Source: Onchidella celtica
Lineage: Eukaryota; Mollusca; Gastropoda; Systellommatophora; Onchidiidae
DNA length: 64,000 nucleotides
Direction: 5' to 3'
NCBI GenBank assembly: GCA_963931925.1
Contig: OZ007571.1
Span: 40,758,913 to 40,822,912, forward strand
Part shown: positions 36,115-49,400 of the stretch, piece by piece
How the letters are laid out: each line of letters opens with the position of its first letter
How positions within the stretch are numbered: the stretch's first letter is position 1
Translations under genes and position numbers: made by a program
The notes under the pieces: model-generated
What the model was told of the DNA's origin: nothing
Databases searched by the model: none
What the model saw: only the letters and a program-made list of their open reading frames with translations

Positions 36115-36145
36115 CCTCCCTAAGTTGACTTCGGTGACTATCTCT
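36115..36145 (-). other. Candidate gene B 5' UTR exon 1
   Basis: Begins at an initiator-like TCAGAG whose A is at 36145 and ends at a consensus donor GTGAGTAC. Its position 31 bases below a TATA box supports a transcription start, but it is unverified. Confidence 0.4.
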
Positions 36146-36168
36146 GACTAATGAGGAGAGCTGTCCCT

Positions 36169-36176
36169 CTTTTATA
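36169..36176 (-). promoter_or_regulatory. TATA box, candidate gene B promoter
   Basis: Minus-strand TATAAAAG in a locally GC-richer setting, 31 bases upstream of an initiator-like TCAGAG. This is the canonical spacing for a TATA/Inr core promoter. It is about 1.28 kb upstream of the gene B start codon. Confidence 0.45.
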
Positions 36177-36199
36177 GTCGCGTTTATTGCGTCGCCCAT

Positions 36200-37420
36200 A
36201 CTGTGGTTTAAACATGAAATGAGAGTCTACTGTTTATTGAGCACTACCCGAGGTGTCGGACATTTCATTACAGCTGAGCCAGATTTGATGACTTCTATCG
36301 GACACCTGAGGGTAAACTGCAACGCTAGTTTTATGGACTAACCGGGTAAGTGTGCCATCCTGTAGGTAAAGGACTACAAAAGTTTGCAATCTTCTATTCT
36401 CAGTTTACTATAGAGTGATTGGAACAGCTCCGCACCTTGTGTGTTTATTTATAAGTAAGCTCAGTACGCAGTACAAAATCATTTCGTGCTAATTTAAATC
36501 TACGGAGCTTTCTAATAATTATAGAAATATATATATATGCACATCTTTCTAATATATACATATATGTATAATTATAATCCATTTGTTCAAACCAAATTGA
36601 TACAAAAGTATGAAGGTCAACACAACAAGACATTCATTAGATCCAGCGACTGCTGTTAGGTGGGAATTGTCATACTACAATTCAAAAGGCCGACATTTTG
36701 ACGCAAAGAACACTTCATCACTGGCATTGCCGCTGGACATAATTATATAAATATTACCACGCCATTGTGGAGAGCAGAAAACAAACAAAGAAAAACGCAA
36801 GAGACGGGCAAAGGTACAAAGAGGTTTGTTTGTCATTTGTATATTACTGTGATATTATAGGAAACTGGTGTGGATGCACCTCAAATACATGAAGTTACCA
36901 GGAGAACAGAGAAATGAGATATCTTATTACAAAATAAAAATAGTGGCGAGAACAATTCCTTGTGGTGCAATTTTTGCCAATTTTTTGCTCGACGCTACAG
37001 CCTAAATGACAGTTTCAACAATTATAAAGTTAATTTCTCTAAATGTCAACTAATCCAGCCCAATCGCTTTTGTATCGTCCGATTGTGTGGATTCAAGTTT
37101 CATGTATTTTTAAATAAAAACTTGCAAAAATATAAAATACAATGATCTTTGTTTTGGTTCCCTGTAGTAAGCCCATCGCATCGGAAACAATGTATTATTA
37201 CGCGTTGAATTTGGTGCGCGCAATTTCTTTACCATGGATGACCGCATGGTGCTCCCCCTGGTGCATAATGGCATCTATAGTAAAACTTAGAATACGGGCA
37301 GCTTTCCAGATCAAAAAGAGAGAGATAGAGAGAGAGGGAGGACGGTGGGTTCACAGGTTTATCCCGGATAATGCCGGGAACCTAATCTAGTTTATACTAG
37401 AAGAGCTAATGCTTTTGTGA
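36200..37420. other. Intergenic, no gene seen
   Basis: AT-rich sequence upstream of the candidate promoter, with a short AT/TATA dinucleotide cluster near 36525-36575 and a GA run near 37317-37340. Any enhancer here cannot be recognised by eye. Confidence 0.4.
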
Positions 37421-37429
37421 TTTTTTGTA

Positions 37430-38440
37430 TCATTCCTTTAGTTATCTAATGCTTAAAGTTGTGATTTGTTCTAAAATTTCTTTTATTTATCCAATGCTTT
37501 TGTGAATTATTTTTTTTACATTTCTTTATTTATTTAATGCTTTTGTGGTGTATTGTAGCATTTCTTTATTTATTTAATGCTTTTGTGGTGTATTGTAGCA
37601 TTTCTTTATTTATTTAATGCTTTGGTGATGTATTGTAGCATTTCTTTATTTATTTGATGCTTTTGTGATGTATTGTAGCATTTCTTTATTTATTTAATGC
37701 TTTTGTGATGTATTGTAGCATTTCTTTATTTATTTAATGCTTTTGTGATGTATTGTAGCATTTCTTTATTTATTTAATGCTTTTGTGATGTATTGTAGCA
37801 TTTCTTTATTTATTTAATGCTTTTGTGGTGTATTGTAGCATTTCTTTATTTATTTAATGCTTTTGTGGTGTATTGTAGCATTTCTTTATTTATTTAATGC
37901 TTTTGTGATGTATTGTAGCATTTCTTTATTTATTTAATGCTTTTGTGGTGTATTGTAGCATTTCTTTATTTATTTAATGCTTTTGTGATGTATTGTAGCA
38001 TTTCTTTATTTATTTAATGCTTTTGTGGTGTATTGTAGCATTTCTTTATTTATTTAATGCTTTTGTGATGTATTGTAGCATTTCTTTATTTATTTAATGC
38101 TTTTGTGGTGTATTGTAGCATTTCTTTATTTATTTAATGCTTTTGTGATGTATTGTAGCATTTCTTTATTTATTTAATGCTTTTGTGATGTATTGTAGCA
38201 TTTCTTTATTTATTTAATGCTTTTGTGGTGTATTGTAGCATTTCTTTATTTATTTAATGCTTTTGTGATGTATTGTAGCATTTCTTTATTTATTTAATGC
38301 TTTTGTGGTGTATTGTAGCATTTCTTTATTTATTTAATGCTTTTGTGATGTATTGTAGCATTTCTTTATTTATTTAATGCTTTTGTGATGTATTGTAGCA
38401 TTTCTTTATTTATTTAATGCTTTTTGTGATTTGTTGTAAC
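37430..38440. repeat. 40-bp minisatellite, 22 near-identical units
   Basis: Core units run from 37521 to 38400 with period exactly 40 (TTTCTTTATTTATTTAATGC then TTTTGTGATGTATTGTAGCA). Two or three degenerate units flank the left side and one the right (38401-38440). Units differ almost only at one A/G site. The last ten units form two identical five-unit blocks (G-A-G-A-A) at 38001-38200 and 38201-38400. Confidence 0.97.
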
Positions 38441-39365
38441 GTTTCTTTATTGTTCTTTTTCTTTTTTTTTTTTACATGTCCGAGTTTTACGGCACACATC
38501 TTTTTTTGCGCCAAGTTTATTAACTACTCGTATTAGCGAAGTGCATTGTCACAACGTTGTCCTTTAGTTATAGTTACAGAGTGATAAATTTTAATTTGCG
38601 CTAAAGAACTTGTTATCAATAACTATTCAACTTTGCAATTACGTAGGAACTGAATTTTGAATAGACTTTTTGAAACAGATAAATATCGCATCACTGCCTG
38701 ACACAATAAACATAGAAACATATTAAGAACGAATATTCCCATAATTAAGAAGTTTCACTGGCTATATTTAAACCTATTGTTTTAAACAATGCAATAGAAC
38801 AACACAGCGAAGAACTACCACTGTTTTTCACGTCCGGATAAATTTTTGCCGAAAAGGTAAATATTCATCACTGGTTGGCAGTTATTACTTTGATTATCTC
38901 TCTTCCAAACTAATGTGATTCCGTCATTTAGTGTACGACGCTGTCATTTTGATTAATGGGTAGCAAAACAAGCCGCGGGCGGTTAGATTTTGGGTCTCAC
39001 ACTTTCAATTTGATAAGCCACGCAGCAATGACATGATGACGTATCAGTACAAGTGGAAAAAGTACCCGAGCTCAGCAGAGAAAGGTTTGAATGTTTCATG
39101 TGAAAGTAATTAATTGTTGGACGTTGCTTCAATTTTTTATGTTGGTTTTACGATTTGCGGAAATTGTACAATTGAATTTCATTGTTGTTTTGCGCGTAAA
39201 TCTTGCTCTAGCTACTCCAGCTAGTGTTTACAGCTGATTGTTGATTAATAGTGATTATGTCTGCTTATATAGCCTATGTGGGTTAAATCCCATCCCTTTT
39301 GAACTTGGCGATATAGGGCAGAAATGACAGGATCATAGGACTGCGGCGATCCCATATTGATACCT
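38441..39365. other. Intergenic, no gene seen
   Basis: AT-rich unique sequence without recognisable features. Confidence 0.4.
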
Positions 39366-39369
39366 CCCC

Positions 39370-39411
39370 TTCACACACACACACACACACACATCCACTC
39401 TCCTCTCTCTC

Positions 39412-39494
<83 letters not shown>
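39370..39494. repeat. AC then CT microsatellite
   Basis: A short AC run at 39373-39392 is followed by about 95 bases of nearly pure CT dinucleotide to 39494, interrupted by three or four TG steps. Confidence 0.95.
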
Positions 39495-39496
<2 letters not shown>

Positions 39497-39499
39497 TTC

Positions 39500-40015
39500 A
39501 CATACACACACAGTGTTTATTTAAAGATTTACTTTAATGTTTATTTACAATCAGATTTGTCTTTCAGAACTAATTGAACTTCTAAATGATCTTTTAATGT
39601 TTTATTAATCCGTTTGAGTGTTTGGTGATGTCCGCACGACCCATTATGTAAAATTGTTTGTGATGCCCTACAAAAGCTTAAGGGCTCCAGTTTTCTGATA
39701 AAACTGTCGTATTTACGTGTAGTCATGGCTCTTAGGCGAAAATAATGCTGCCTGGCAGGAGAAAGAGGTGACGTGCAGTTAGGTCAGTGGTTCTCAACCA
39801 TTTTCAGACAATCGCCCATTTTAATTTACTCTTGCTTAAGCTTCAGGGCCCCTAATCCAGGAGGGCCCCTAATCCAGGAGGGCCCCGCAAAAACTTTTTA
39901 CTATGAGTGAATTTTGAATGTTGCTCTGTTGTTGCTGGTTGCTAAGGGGCCCCCACAACAATTCAATCTTCAGGGTCACAAAATTGTAGGTCCGCACTGC
40001 TTAGGCCATGCTCCA
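39500..40015. other. Intergenic, no gene seen
   Basis: Contains a 21-base local duplication near 39847-39886 (GGGCCCCTAATCCAGGAG repeated). No gene. Confidence 0.45.
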
Positions 40016-40019
40016 AATT

Positions 40020-40240
40020 TTCTTTCATCGGGGTACGGGCCCTCAGAGCTTTTCGTCCTTATCCAAGAAGACGAAGACTAGGTGCTCGATCCTACCCACC
40101 AACGGATCAGGGACAGGAATTTCCCTCCCTCCTCCCCCCCCCCCCCAAATCCATCATGTCTACACCGACCGGGGATTGAACCCGATACATTCGTCGTGAG
40201 AGGCGAGCACCTTGCCTCTAGACCACCGTGTCCCCTGTAC
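40020..40240 (-). mobile_element. tRNA-derived SINE, most complete copy
   Basis: Read on the minus strand: A-box region GGTGGTCTAGAGGCAAGGTG, B box GGGTTCAATCCCC, then the shared body (CCTGTCCCTGATCCGTTGGT, GGTAGGATCGAGCACCTAGT) and a distal part GGATAAGGACGAAAAGCTCT. An internal poly-C/G patch interrupts the body. It lies between genes A and B. Confidence 0.78.
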
Positions 40241-40244
40241 AGTC

Positions 40245-42210
40245 CACGTTGAGAACCACCGAGTTTCATGATTGTCTTTATTTTTATTAGTCTATGATCA
40301 CCACCATCGTTATGAGCAATGAACAAAACATTCCTTAAATTTTAAGGCCTCTCTAAACTGAGCAGTACTTGTGCAAGACAAAATCATGTTTTTAATATGA
40401 TCAAGACCGCGCGTCATGATTTTTTTTAACCTACCACTGTCATATGACAATTAAATTGATAGTTTTGTTCATCCCTGGGCTTTCAGGGCCAATGGATGTG
40501 AGCTTTTCAGGGATGTATACTTTGTTGGGGTTTCTAAATCAAAGACAGTCGCAAACTAAATTTGTTAAGCGAAGTCTCGCAGTGCAAAACACCTTTGGCA
40601 GGACACGGTAGCACTTTTCTGACAGTATTAGGGTTAAAGACACTTTTGAAAGCCTCTGTTTGTATGGATATGCAAGATAGGCTTTAATGCTTACCTACAT
40701 AGAGGAGAAATTTGAAGAACTGTATAATAATGTACAAACACAAGACATCATCCGTGGATTTAAACACAAAAAAACACTTTGCATGAAAGGGTGGAAATCT
40801 CGATTCCCTTGGTTCTATGAAAGTATGTCATTCTTTATTCTACTTAACACACCCGTCCACTATCATGAGCCTTGCAGACACTTCGTTTGTTTTTAACCCC
40901 ATTGTAACCTACGACATGAACAGCTTAGGCACCTATGTAAAGCATATATAGATTTTATTATCTAGACTAGATAAACTATGTAATCTTTAAAATAAATGGA
41001 ATAATGAACCAAAACTTCAGGAGGAGCATTGGACAGATTTTATTTAACTTGTCAAGGAAGATAACCATAGGCCTAATAATAATAATGACAATGAAAAATA
41101 TTAAGTAATAATAATTGTATAATAAAGGAAGTAAGGCCTCCAATGTAATCACGAAAGCCTTTTTTTAATCGCTGAGCCTTAAATTCTACAAAAATAGCTT
41201 ATAACGCATAGAAAGACCTAAAGCTGTACATGGGTCTATTTTAAAAGGTCTTGAATTTCGCCATATTTTTAATACTTTCTTTGATTTTTAAGCCAGAAGT
41301 GAGTTGAACAGAAGAAAGTGTTGCGACATTTTGAGCCGGAAAAAAAAAGACGCGTCTTCTTCGAGTAGAATTTAAAAGTTATGACATAAAATTTCGTTCT
41401 GTGACTCAATTTATACAATGGTCATTGAAACTCAGTTTTAAAAATCACACCTGTGTATTCCCCGAGTCAGCAGGCCAACTAGTATTAATAATAGTAATAA
41501 TGATAATAATTATAATAATAATAACAACTGGACGCCACAATGGTACTTGGATTTTAAATCATGTTGGCTAAATAAATTTCCTTTCAGCCCGTACATAATT
41601 GAAACTAACAGTTTTCGATGTCAAAACATCAGTAGCAAGGAAATTCCTTCAAGCAAAGGCTTCACAAAATGGTACGAACACAAGTTTGAGCCTGAACATC
41701 GCTGAGGGACACCAGAACAGCCAGGAAGCAGCAGATTTCATAAAATAACGTACAAGCCAATGAGTATCAAAATTAACTGTGTTACGTCCTTGCCCTATTT
41801 CCCTCTGTTTAATTTTGTTCCGATATCCCATACAAATGAGTATACATAACATACACAATAATTATACAAAACTTGAAAGATCTCTTTGTTTAGTTGAATG
41901 TCATATGTAGGGGCCTACATGGTAATAACTAAATATTTATGTGAATAAATTGTTTCGACAGAGTCATTTTATATACATGCTTAACCAATTGCAGGTTTCT
42001 ATATACTTTGCGTATCTCATAATGGCAATGAATAATATTTACCAATGTCGAAAGAACTTCGCGTATATAATTGTTATTATTACAGTCTGCCTTCTCTCAA
42101 ATAAACTGGAGAACCCTGAGGTCATAGGCTGTAGGCCTAAATTGCACTGAACAAGACAAGACCATAGCATTTTCTTATTATACTTTTTAACATATTATGT
42201 CTTTTCTTTT
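40245..42210. other. Intergenic, no gene seen
   Basis: AT-rich. Short AAT-type triplet runs near 41075-41120 and 41480-41525. No supported coding or RNA feature. Confidence 0.45.
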
Positions 42211-42214
42211 TGCT

Positions 42215-42343
42215 GATTATAATTTTTGTCAAAATAAGACACTGACTCCTGAGCAACGATTATAATTTTTGTCAAAATAAAACACTGACTCCTAAGTAAC
42301 GATTATAATTTTTGTCAAAATAAAACACTGACTCCTGAGAAAC
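42215..42343. repeat. 43-bp tandem repeat, three units
   Basis: Units start at 42215, 42258 and 42301 (GATTATAATTTTTGTCAAAA then TAARACACTGACTCCTRAG). They differ by only a few bases. About 730 bases downstream of the gene A stop. Confidence 0.93.
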
Positions 42344-42735
42344 ACATCACAACGTATTCCACAGACATTCTTGTTATGGCTTCGGCTTGGAAACATTATA
42401 TATGCTTAATATCACAGTCTTATGTAAGTTGGGCGAAATCAGCTAAATCAATTAGCAATCATTTTACTTTAATAATGAACTGGTTTTCGGAAATGGGTAG
42501 TATTATTTGACCAAAAGAAAAAATATATACGTCGTGATGAAAGTATATTTAATTTATTAACGTGCTATTGCTATATCTTTGTGCTATTTTGACGGACATT
42601 GGCACTGAATAGGAAAGGTTTTAAAATTGGAACGAGCTTCCATGCCGCTTGCTGTCTTTCAGTGCGAATTTTACATTTTATAGATAAACGAAATTCTCGC
42701 AATACATCGTATAAATTTTAATGCATGGATCGGCA

Positions 42736-42741
42736 TTTATT
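42736..42741 (-). terminator. Candidate polyadenylation signal of gene A
   Basis: Minus-strand AATAAA about 340 bases after the gene A stop codon, in an AT-rich 3' region. Other AT-rich hexamers are nearby, so the choice is tentative. Confidence 0.3.
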
Positions 42742-43076
42742 AAATAAATTTTACTTGTATTTCACAGAAAATTGACGAGAATTTACGACTGAAACTGGGT
42801 TATCTGAAAACCTCTTCAATGTCTCTGGGCGTCTTTCTGATTGTCTGTATTCTTCCATTTTGTTCTCAGTATAGTTGCTGTTTTTATCCCTGCATTTAAT
42901 CTGCTGTCGTCGTATCTGTAATGCTGTGCAGAGTTTCAATCGATACATTTGTTGATAAAAGAATGCTAAAGATCGCCGAAAAAAAAAAAAGTCAGGTTGA
43001 TAATGCATTATGATATCGAAGTATTTCAGTTTGACCGCCATTGTTTTTAAATCATGATTATAAAAATACCATTTGT

Positions 43077-43431
43077 TCAAGCTGAACTGTTTGGCATGCG
43101 TAAATGCGATACATCTCGTAATTTAGTGAACGGATTGGCAAAATCCGTTTTGTTAAATCCAATGTGACCGTTATTCAAGTTGCCATTTTGAGCAACCTTT
43201 GACTTCTTGGGATCTATGAGTTCCTTCTCGTCATTGCCTGGAAATAAGGAGTTGAGAGCATGTCCGTTGCCACTCTTCTTTGGTGTTGATTCGGATGAGC
43301 TATCGTGGTCGAATGCTGGCGGTGGCGACCCAGATAGCTTGGAGTCCACTGTATTCAGAGAGAAGGCCGCACTAACGTCAGTGACGAATTTCAGGGCATG
43401 TCGCATTGCATGTTTTCTTTGACGAAGTTTT
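43077..43431 (-). CDS. Gene A last exon: cytoplasmic C-terminal tail
   Basis: Acceptor ttatctcccag, phase 2 in, open for 118 codons to the stop at 43077-43079. Basic at the start ([11 protein letters not shown]), then Ser/Pro-rich, a KKSKV patch and an Asn-rich end. No PY motif (PPxY) of the kind that recruits Nedd4 to vertebrate ENaC was seen. Confidence 0.88.
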
Positions 43432-46400
43432 CTGGGAGATAAAAGTGGTATTGTATTGTCTTCAGCATGTTGAAAGCTTTATTTTTGGTTGATGATTCCA
43501 CTAAAGTTATGTTGTGACGGATGGATGCATGCATGGATGGATGGATGGATGGATGGATGGATGGATATGGTAGTGGTGTACAGGATGGAAAGTTGGTAAT
43601 CCCACCTTTTCTCTGCCTTTTCCCTGGCGACCTTAGGCTTCATGTAAAGAAAGTAGTGGACACATTCATAGAAAAACTGTAAGACCTGGAAAAAACTGAT
43701 CATTGATAAGCCTATCCACAGTCCAATTGTTCCACCAATGTCAGACACGAATTGGAAGGTCTGGTGATAAGAAAATTAATGTATTATTAATCCCTGACGC
43801 TGATGTCAAGATTATGATCTATTAAGACTGTTCTAAAGCTATCTTCAAAATAAAGAGGAAATAAATTACCAATGATAATGGTAGTAAGGACCATTATAAG
43901 TCATGGCCATGGAGATGTTGCCGTATAAGAAATAGTAGTACTAGCAATAATAATGATAATTATAATGACGATAATAAATTATGCCTATGATGATGTTGCG
44001 ATAATATAAGAAATAGTAGTACTGGCCATCATTAATGATACAAATAATAATAAACTATGACTATGGCGATGTAGCGATGTATTAAAGTTGCTCTGGCTAA
44101 AAATAATAATAATAACAATAATAATGGTGATATGTGAACATTACGATGGTATTGCGACATAAACAATAGTACTAACCAAATACAGTGATAATAAACATAA
44201 TGATGATATTAATAAGGTACGACTATGATGATGTAGCGAGATAAGAAATATTCGCACTGGTTAATGACTGATGAGACATTCATTCATTCGTCTAGCCAGG
44301 TTGTTGGTCTCTGAGACTTCCATTTCTATAATTCATAATCCTGCTCAACTCAGTTTTTGCCTGATACAGCAGGGTTTAAGTATTTACCTCGTAATTTGGT
44401 TCTTCGGTGATATTCTCGTAATTCAGATCTTCAAAATAAATGACCAATTTCAAGAATGAGTTCCTGAAATACAAAGCAAACAGTAACAGTCGAGAGCAAA
44501 TAAAGGAAATACGCGGGGAATGAATTAAGTACAAGCATTCGACAAATTAACTCAGAATATCATGGTTTTACATATCTCCCATCTACTGAAATGTTTATTT
44601 TTCATATCATTGTTATAACTATACAGTTTCGAGGCTTGTTCTAAGATCACCCTATTCCATGAGAGATTTCGGTGCAAATAATTCCACCAAATTCTGCACT
44701 TAAACTTTTCTACTTAAACACCAAACCAAACTGTATGAAATTTTCTGGCTCATTGGTTAAACCACTATTGCATGGAAATCATTTCATATTATCATCACTA
44801 TAATAATGTTTGCTTGCTGTTGTTTCCAGTGGCAGCAGGAACAATGTATCACACTTTCCTTATTTGGCAACGACTCATATACGTGCACATGCACACATAC
44901 ACACACAAGCGTGGACAGGTTAAATGATTTGGGATGAAAAACACCACCAGAAATGTCGGTGTGGTCTTGAAAAAATGAGATTCCTTCGTCTCACTCTTTC
45001 TCTCTCTCTTTCTTTCTTTCTCTTCTTCTCCCTTTCTCTTCCTCTGTCTTCCTCTCTTTTTCTTTCTTTCTGTGGCTCTCATTCTCGCTTTTTCCTTTCC
45101 TCTTTCTCTCTTTCTCCTTCTCTCTCTCTCTCTCTCTTTCTCTTTCAAGCTCCCTCCCACCGGAAACGGTGATGGACAAAACAATACCGAATACCACTAA
45201 CTGATAGGAGTCATAGAAACCGCAATGTTAAAACGAACTGAATGTGATGTTTTCTTGCGTTGCGGCAAAAAAAAAAACAGGTTCATTTAGACGGGGAAGA
45301 CGTTTTAGAAATGGAATATTGTGACATCTTACGCTAACTCGCTCCTGGGCTTCTGGGCATAAACCTCACATTCTGTCTCGTTGAGGGCAGAACACAGGTA
45401 CTCTGTCAGTATTGTCTGAAAAAGTATGGCAGAATACATTCGTCACCGTCTCCTGAAATTTTAGTAATTCAAATATTCGAAACATCGATGTTTATATATG
45501 TTCAACTATATCCAAAGGCGAGTCGAATGATCTAGGTTCTAGGCTCCAAAACCGATTTATTATTCTAATAGCAAACTTTCAAAGTCATCGTCACTAGAAC
45601 AGTTGTGCTAAAATAAATTTTTTTTTTTTTTTTGCTTCTCCTGAGAAGTAATCCAAACCATTTACTACTGTTTTAGGGAATGTTGATGCACTTATGTTTG
45701 AAATTTAGAACAAGAGTTTATGCTTTATTGCATATTTTCTGTTTCCTCATTGAAATGTAATGGAATTAAATACATTATTTTATCAAAATGTGTTTAGTAC
45801 AGCTAATTGGCTTCTTTCGTATGACGCCACAGAAGTTGCGAACTTTATATTGCTTAGCACTATCAAAGATACCAGAAACGATAAGATGAGACACTGTCTT
45901 CTTCGCACCACTGAAAAAAAAAAGTGCACACAATTTGCGCGCTGATCGATCGCGGGCGGAGTCCATAGTGCATAATATGAAAAGAATGCTTGATACAATG
46001 GTAAATTTATTATGCAAAATTGTGACACTGCTACTGTGACTAAAAAATATAATAAATAGCCAGAGTTTTCCCACAGCGATTGAGGATGTAATTCCACAAT
46101 AGGTGACGTCACTCAAGGCCAAGAGCAACAGCTGAAGAGTGAACAAAATTCAATATTTGCCCTATTTGGCTTTGTAAAATACGACACTTTTCATGACTTC
46201 CCCGCGTTTGCCACTAAGTGGCGGTGCGAAATCTGTGCACCCTAAAAGCACTAGCTGTCTTATCTTGTCAATTCTGGTATCTTTGGTAGTATCAGAGAGT
46301 ACCTATTTATAGAGAGAAATCACTTCAGCCAAATATTGAAACTAGGTCACCTCGGAAAGGCTGTCTGGTCTGCACCAAAACAGTGTTTGTATCTACCTAT

Positions 46401-49400
46401 CGTGGTTAGTTCATTATTTTTGGGTTGATTGAAACTATTTAGAGCCGTTTGTAAGACCGTATTCCCAGTGGAAAGGTACAAACGGATATTGTTTACAGCC
46501 GTGAGCTACTTTCGGCTTCAGGCTAACATGTTGACAGTAGTTTCGCGGAGCCTCCCGTGTTTCGAGGTGCAAAACGACCAATAGTTTCTATATATTATTA
46601 TATACATGTATACTCTCTGATAGTAGGTTTCAACTATCTCTCAAAAAAAAAACTGACATGTAGACCGTCATGCAGTGTTCCACCGCCATTTTGAGTAAAA
46701 GTAATTTTAAAATTCCCTCCCCCCTTCCCCACGATGTACGTGTTTCATGCACTTGGCGTCAACCCCCCCCCCCCTTTATTTTTTGCACGAGGGTACGGCC
46801 ATTAGGATGCAGTATGTCGATGATAATGCGTTGATGTTTGCGAATTTCAAATGACGGTTTGGATGAAAGTTTCATTAGCGTCTACCAATTTAATTTACCA
46901 AAAGAAAAAAGTAAATAAAACCAAATTTTTTACCATAATTTTTAATTGAAATGCCTACTGTATGCTCCCTCAAAAACCCATCTCCTCCCATGTACACTTT
47001 CCCGTACACTGGAAGGGCACGCCACCTTCCTCCTTTTTTTCAGAGAGTACGCACTTTATGGATGGTCCCTTTGGGTTATTGTCATGATTCGGATGTTGTT
47101 AAAACTCACGCAGAGAGTGAGTTGTTGTTGTTTTACCAGGGCCATGAGAAATTGGCTGGTGGCCTTGAACGGCCCTCGCGAATTATAGTTGGTGAGTAAA
47201 TAAATGTAAAGTTAAACTGTTAGAATCACGCTTGGAAGGGATCGAGACTCAGCTTACCTTTCTTGCCAGACTAGCCGATCTAGATGGTGGTTTAAACCGG
47301 ATGTGGGGTATGCTTTGCCTTGAATAGTTCTATAGGGACCTGTTATTCGTGTAGATTGTTAGCGTTCTATCTTCCTCGTACTTTTAGGAAGACGTCTCTC
47401 CTGTTCTTTTTCTTACCTTTCTGTAGATAGTTTCAGGTTAGTCAGGTCTGTTGTCGTTTGTTCTTTGTTATTCTCGTCTCACTCTCCATGTAATTCTTTT
47501 CCATTATAGTGTTGCATTATTATATTTTGTATTCATACTCGCTATATTATTGCCTGGGATAAATCACGTGTCTATGGCACGTTGAGAGATAATCTGGATA
47601 TTACAGTTGTTAGGCTTGTATAGCCAAGGAAGTTAATATCGTGAATATTGATTTATTCCGGTTTATAGCAGAGGGAACGCTGCTAGGAGTGTACGGAAGA
47701 TACACTGGGAATATTACATTGGTATCGTTAGTTAACGACCAATCACGGAAGCAGTAGACTGACTGCTTGAGGATTAGGAGATATACGTGAAGGAGATAAG
47801 TGATCACTAGGATAGCTCAACCACTACTTGGTTGACTAAGACATACTGTTTGTTGTTCATTTCGTTAATTTCGTTCATACTGCAGGAACGAACACCCGCA
47901 GAGTGCAATTGATACATTGCTTCCAGGGAGAATAAAGTTAGAGAGTTTTGATAAGTTGTCCTCGATTAGGACATTATATCGCATTATCGACCGGTATCAT
48001 GGCCGAACTACAGAAATATTTGGAACTCGATCAATCATTTGGCATACCGGAAGCTCAGCGTGCTTCTTGGGTTGACCAGAAACTGAAAGAAGAACGAGAA
48101 GAAAAAGCCGCGGAGAGATTACGCCTAGAAAAGGCTGCGGAACGAGAAGAAAAGGCCGCGGAGATATTACGCCAAGAAAAAGCCGCGGAACGAGACGATA
48201 GAGCCGCGGAACGCGCGGAGAAACAGGCTCAAAGAGAGTATGAGCTCGCTTTGAAACAGTTGGAAGCGAAGCAAGCCCAGCCTACCGGGGCTCCGGAATT
48301 TGCTTCCAATAATAAAACGAAGCCTAAATTGCCAACCTTTAATGATAAGGTTGATCGTATTGATTCCTACCTCCACCGCTTCGAACTCCATGCCGTTTGC
48401 GCGGGATGGCAGCGTGGTGAGTACACGTCATGCCTCGCCAATCTTTTGACAGGGAGAGCGTTGGAAGTTTTCCATAGCCTCACTATTGATGACGCTAGGG
48501 ACTATGACATTCTAAAGACCGCGCTATTAAAGCGTTTCCAACATACGGAAGATGGATTTCATAAGCGTTTCCGCGATTGCAAGCCGGAAGCTTCTGAGAA
48601 TTTCTCCACTTACGTGGACCGCCTCCGCCACCTACTCAGCCGTTGGACTGAGTTGGCCGGTGTGGAAGAGGGAAACTACAAGAAACTATATGATTTAATA
48701 ATTAAAGACCAAATATATATGTCCTGCCACACGGACCTGGTGGCGCATTTTAAGGAACAAGCCCCCAAAACTACCGTCGAGATAACATCGATAGCGGAAC
48801 GGTATGCTGCGGCTCACCCTAATCGATCGTTAGCTAAAGCTAAATTAAGCGAACCGTGTTACGCCGGCGCTGCTACTAAGCCACCGATACCGTCGAGACA
48901 ATCAAGACAGCCCTTTCGACAGTCGCCGCAGGTTCGTCCACGGTCCGAGCCGCCGTTTAGCAGGAGGCAACCGAATCCCCATAAATTTTCTCGGGACTGG
49001 GAACCCCGATATTCACGTCCTTTCCCTACCGGAGGACCGCGTAACAACTACTATCAAGCGCCCCCATTTCCTTCTTATCGAGGTACACCTCGAAGGGATG
49101 ATAATCCATTCCACTGTTATAGATGTGGCGGCGAAGGCCACATTCGGAAACAATGCAGAGTTAGATTAGATGCGGCAAATGCATGCTCTGTAGCATTCAC
49201 CGAAAACCGCGGTGACAGAATTAGGAATACCGAAACCGTCAGTAAAGTTATTCCAGTTATGTCCGCCCTCCACGAGCGAGGCGCGCTGACATTGTATGAG
49301 GGACGAGTAAACGCCATACGAGCATCCTTGTTGCGTGATTCAGGCTGTACGACCGTCGGTGTGCGTGAATCGCTGGTCCGTCCTGCGCAACTCCTGGATC

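Noticed and set aside
37521-38440. Regular spaced repeats resembling a CRISPR array
   Set aside because: Units are directly adjacent with no spacers, in an intron-bearing eukaryotic genome. It is a minisatellite.
44849-45197. Arg/Glu-rich and Leu/Ser-rich frames
   Set aside because: Produced by the CT-rich simple repeat; no gene.
47235-47252. tRNA primer-binding site beginning TGGAAGGG
   Set aside because: The reverse complement looks like a tRNA T-arm, but at the wrong distance from CCA for a genuine tRNA 3' end.
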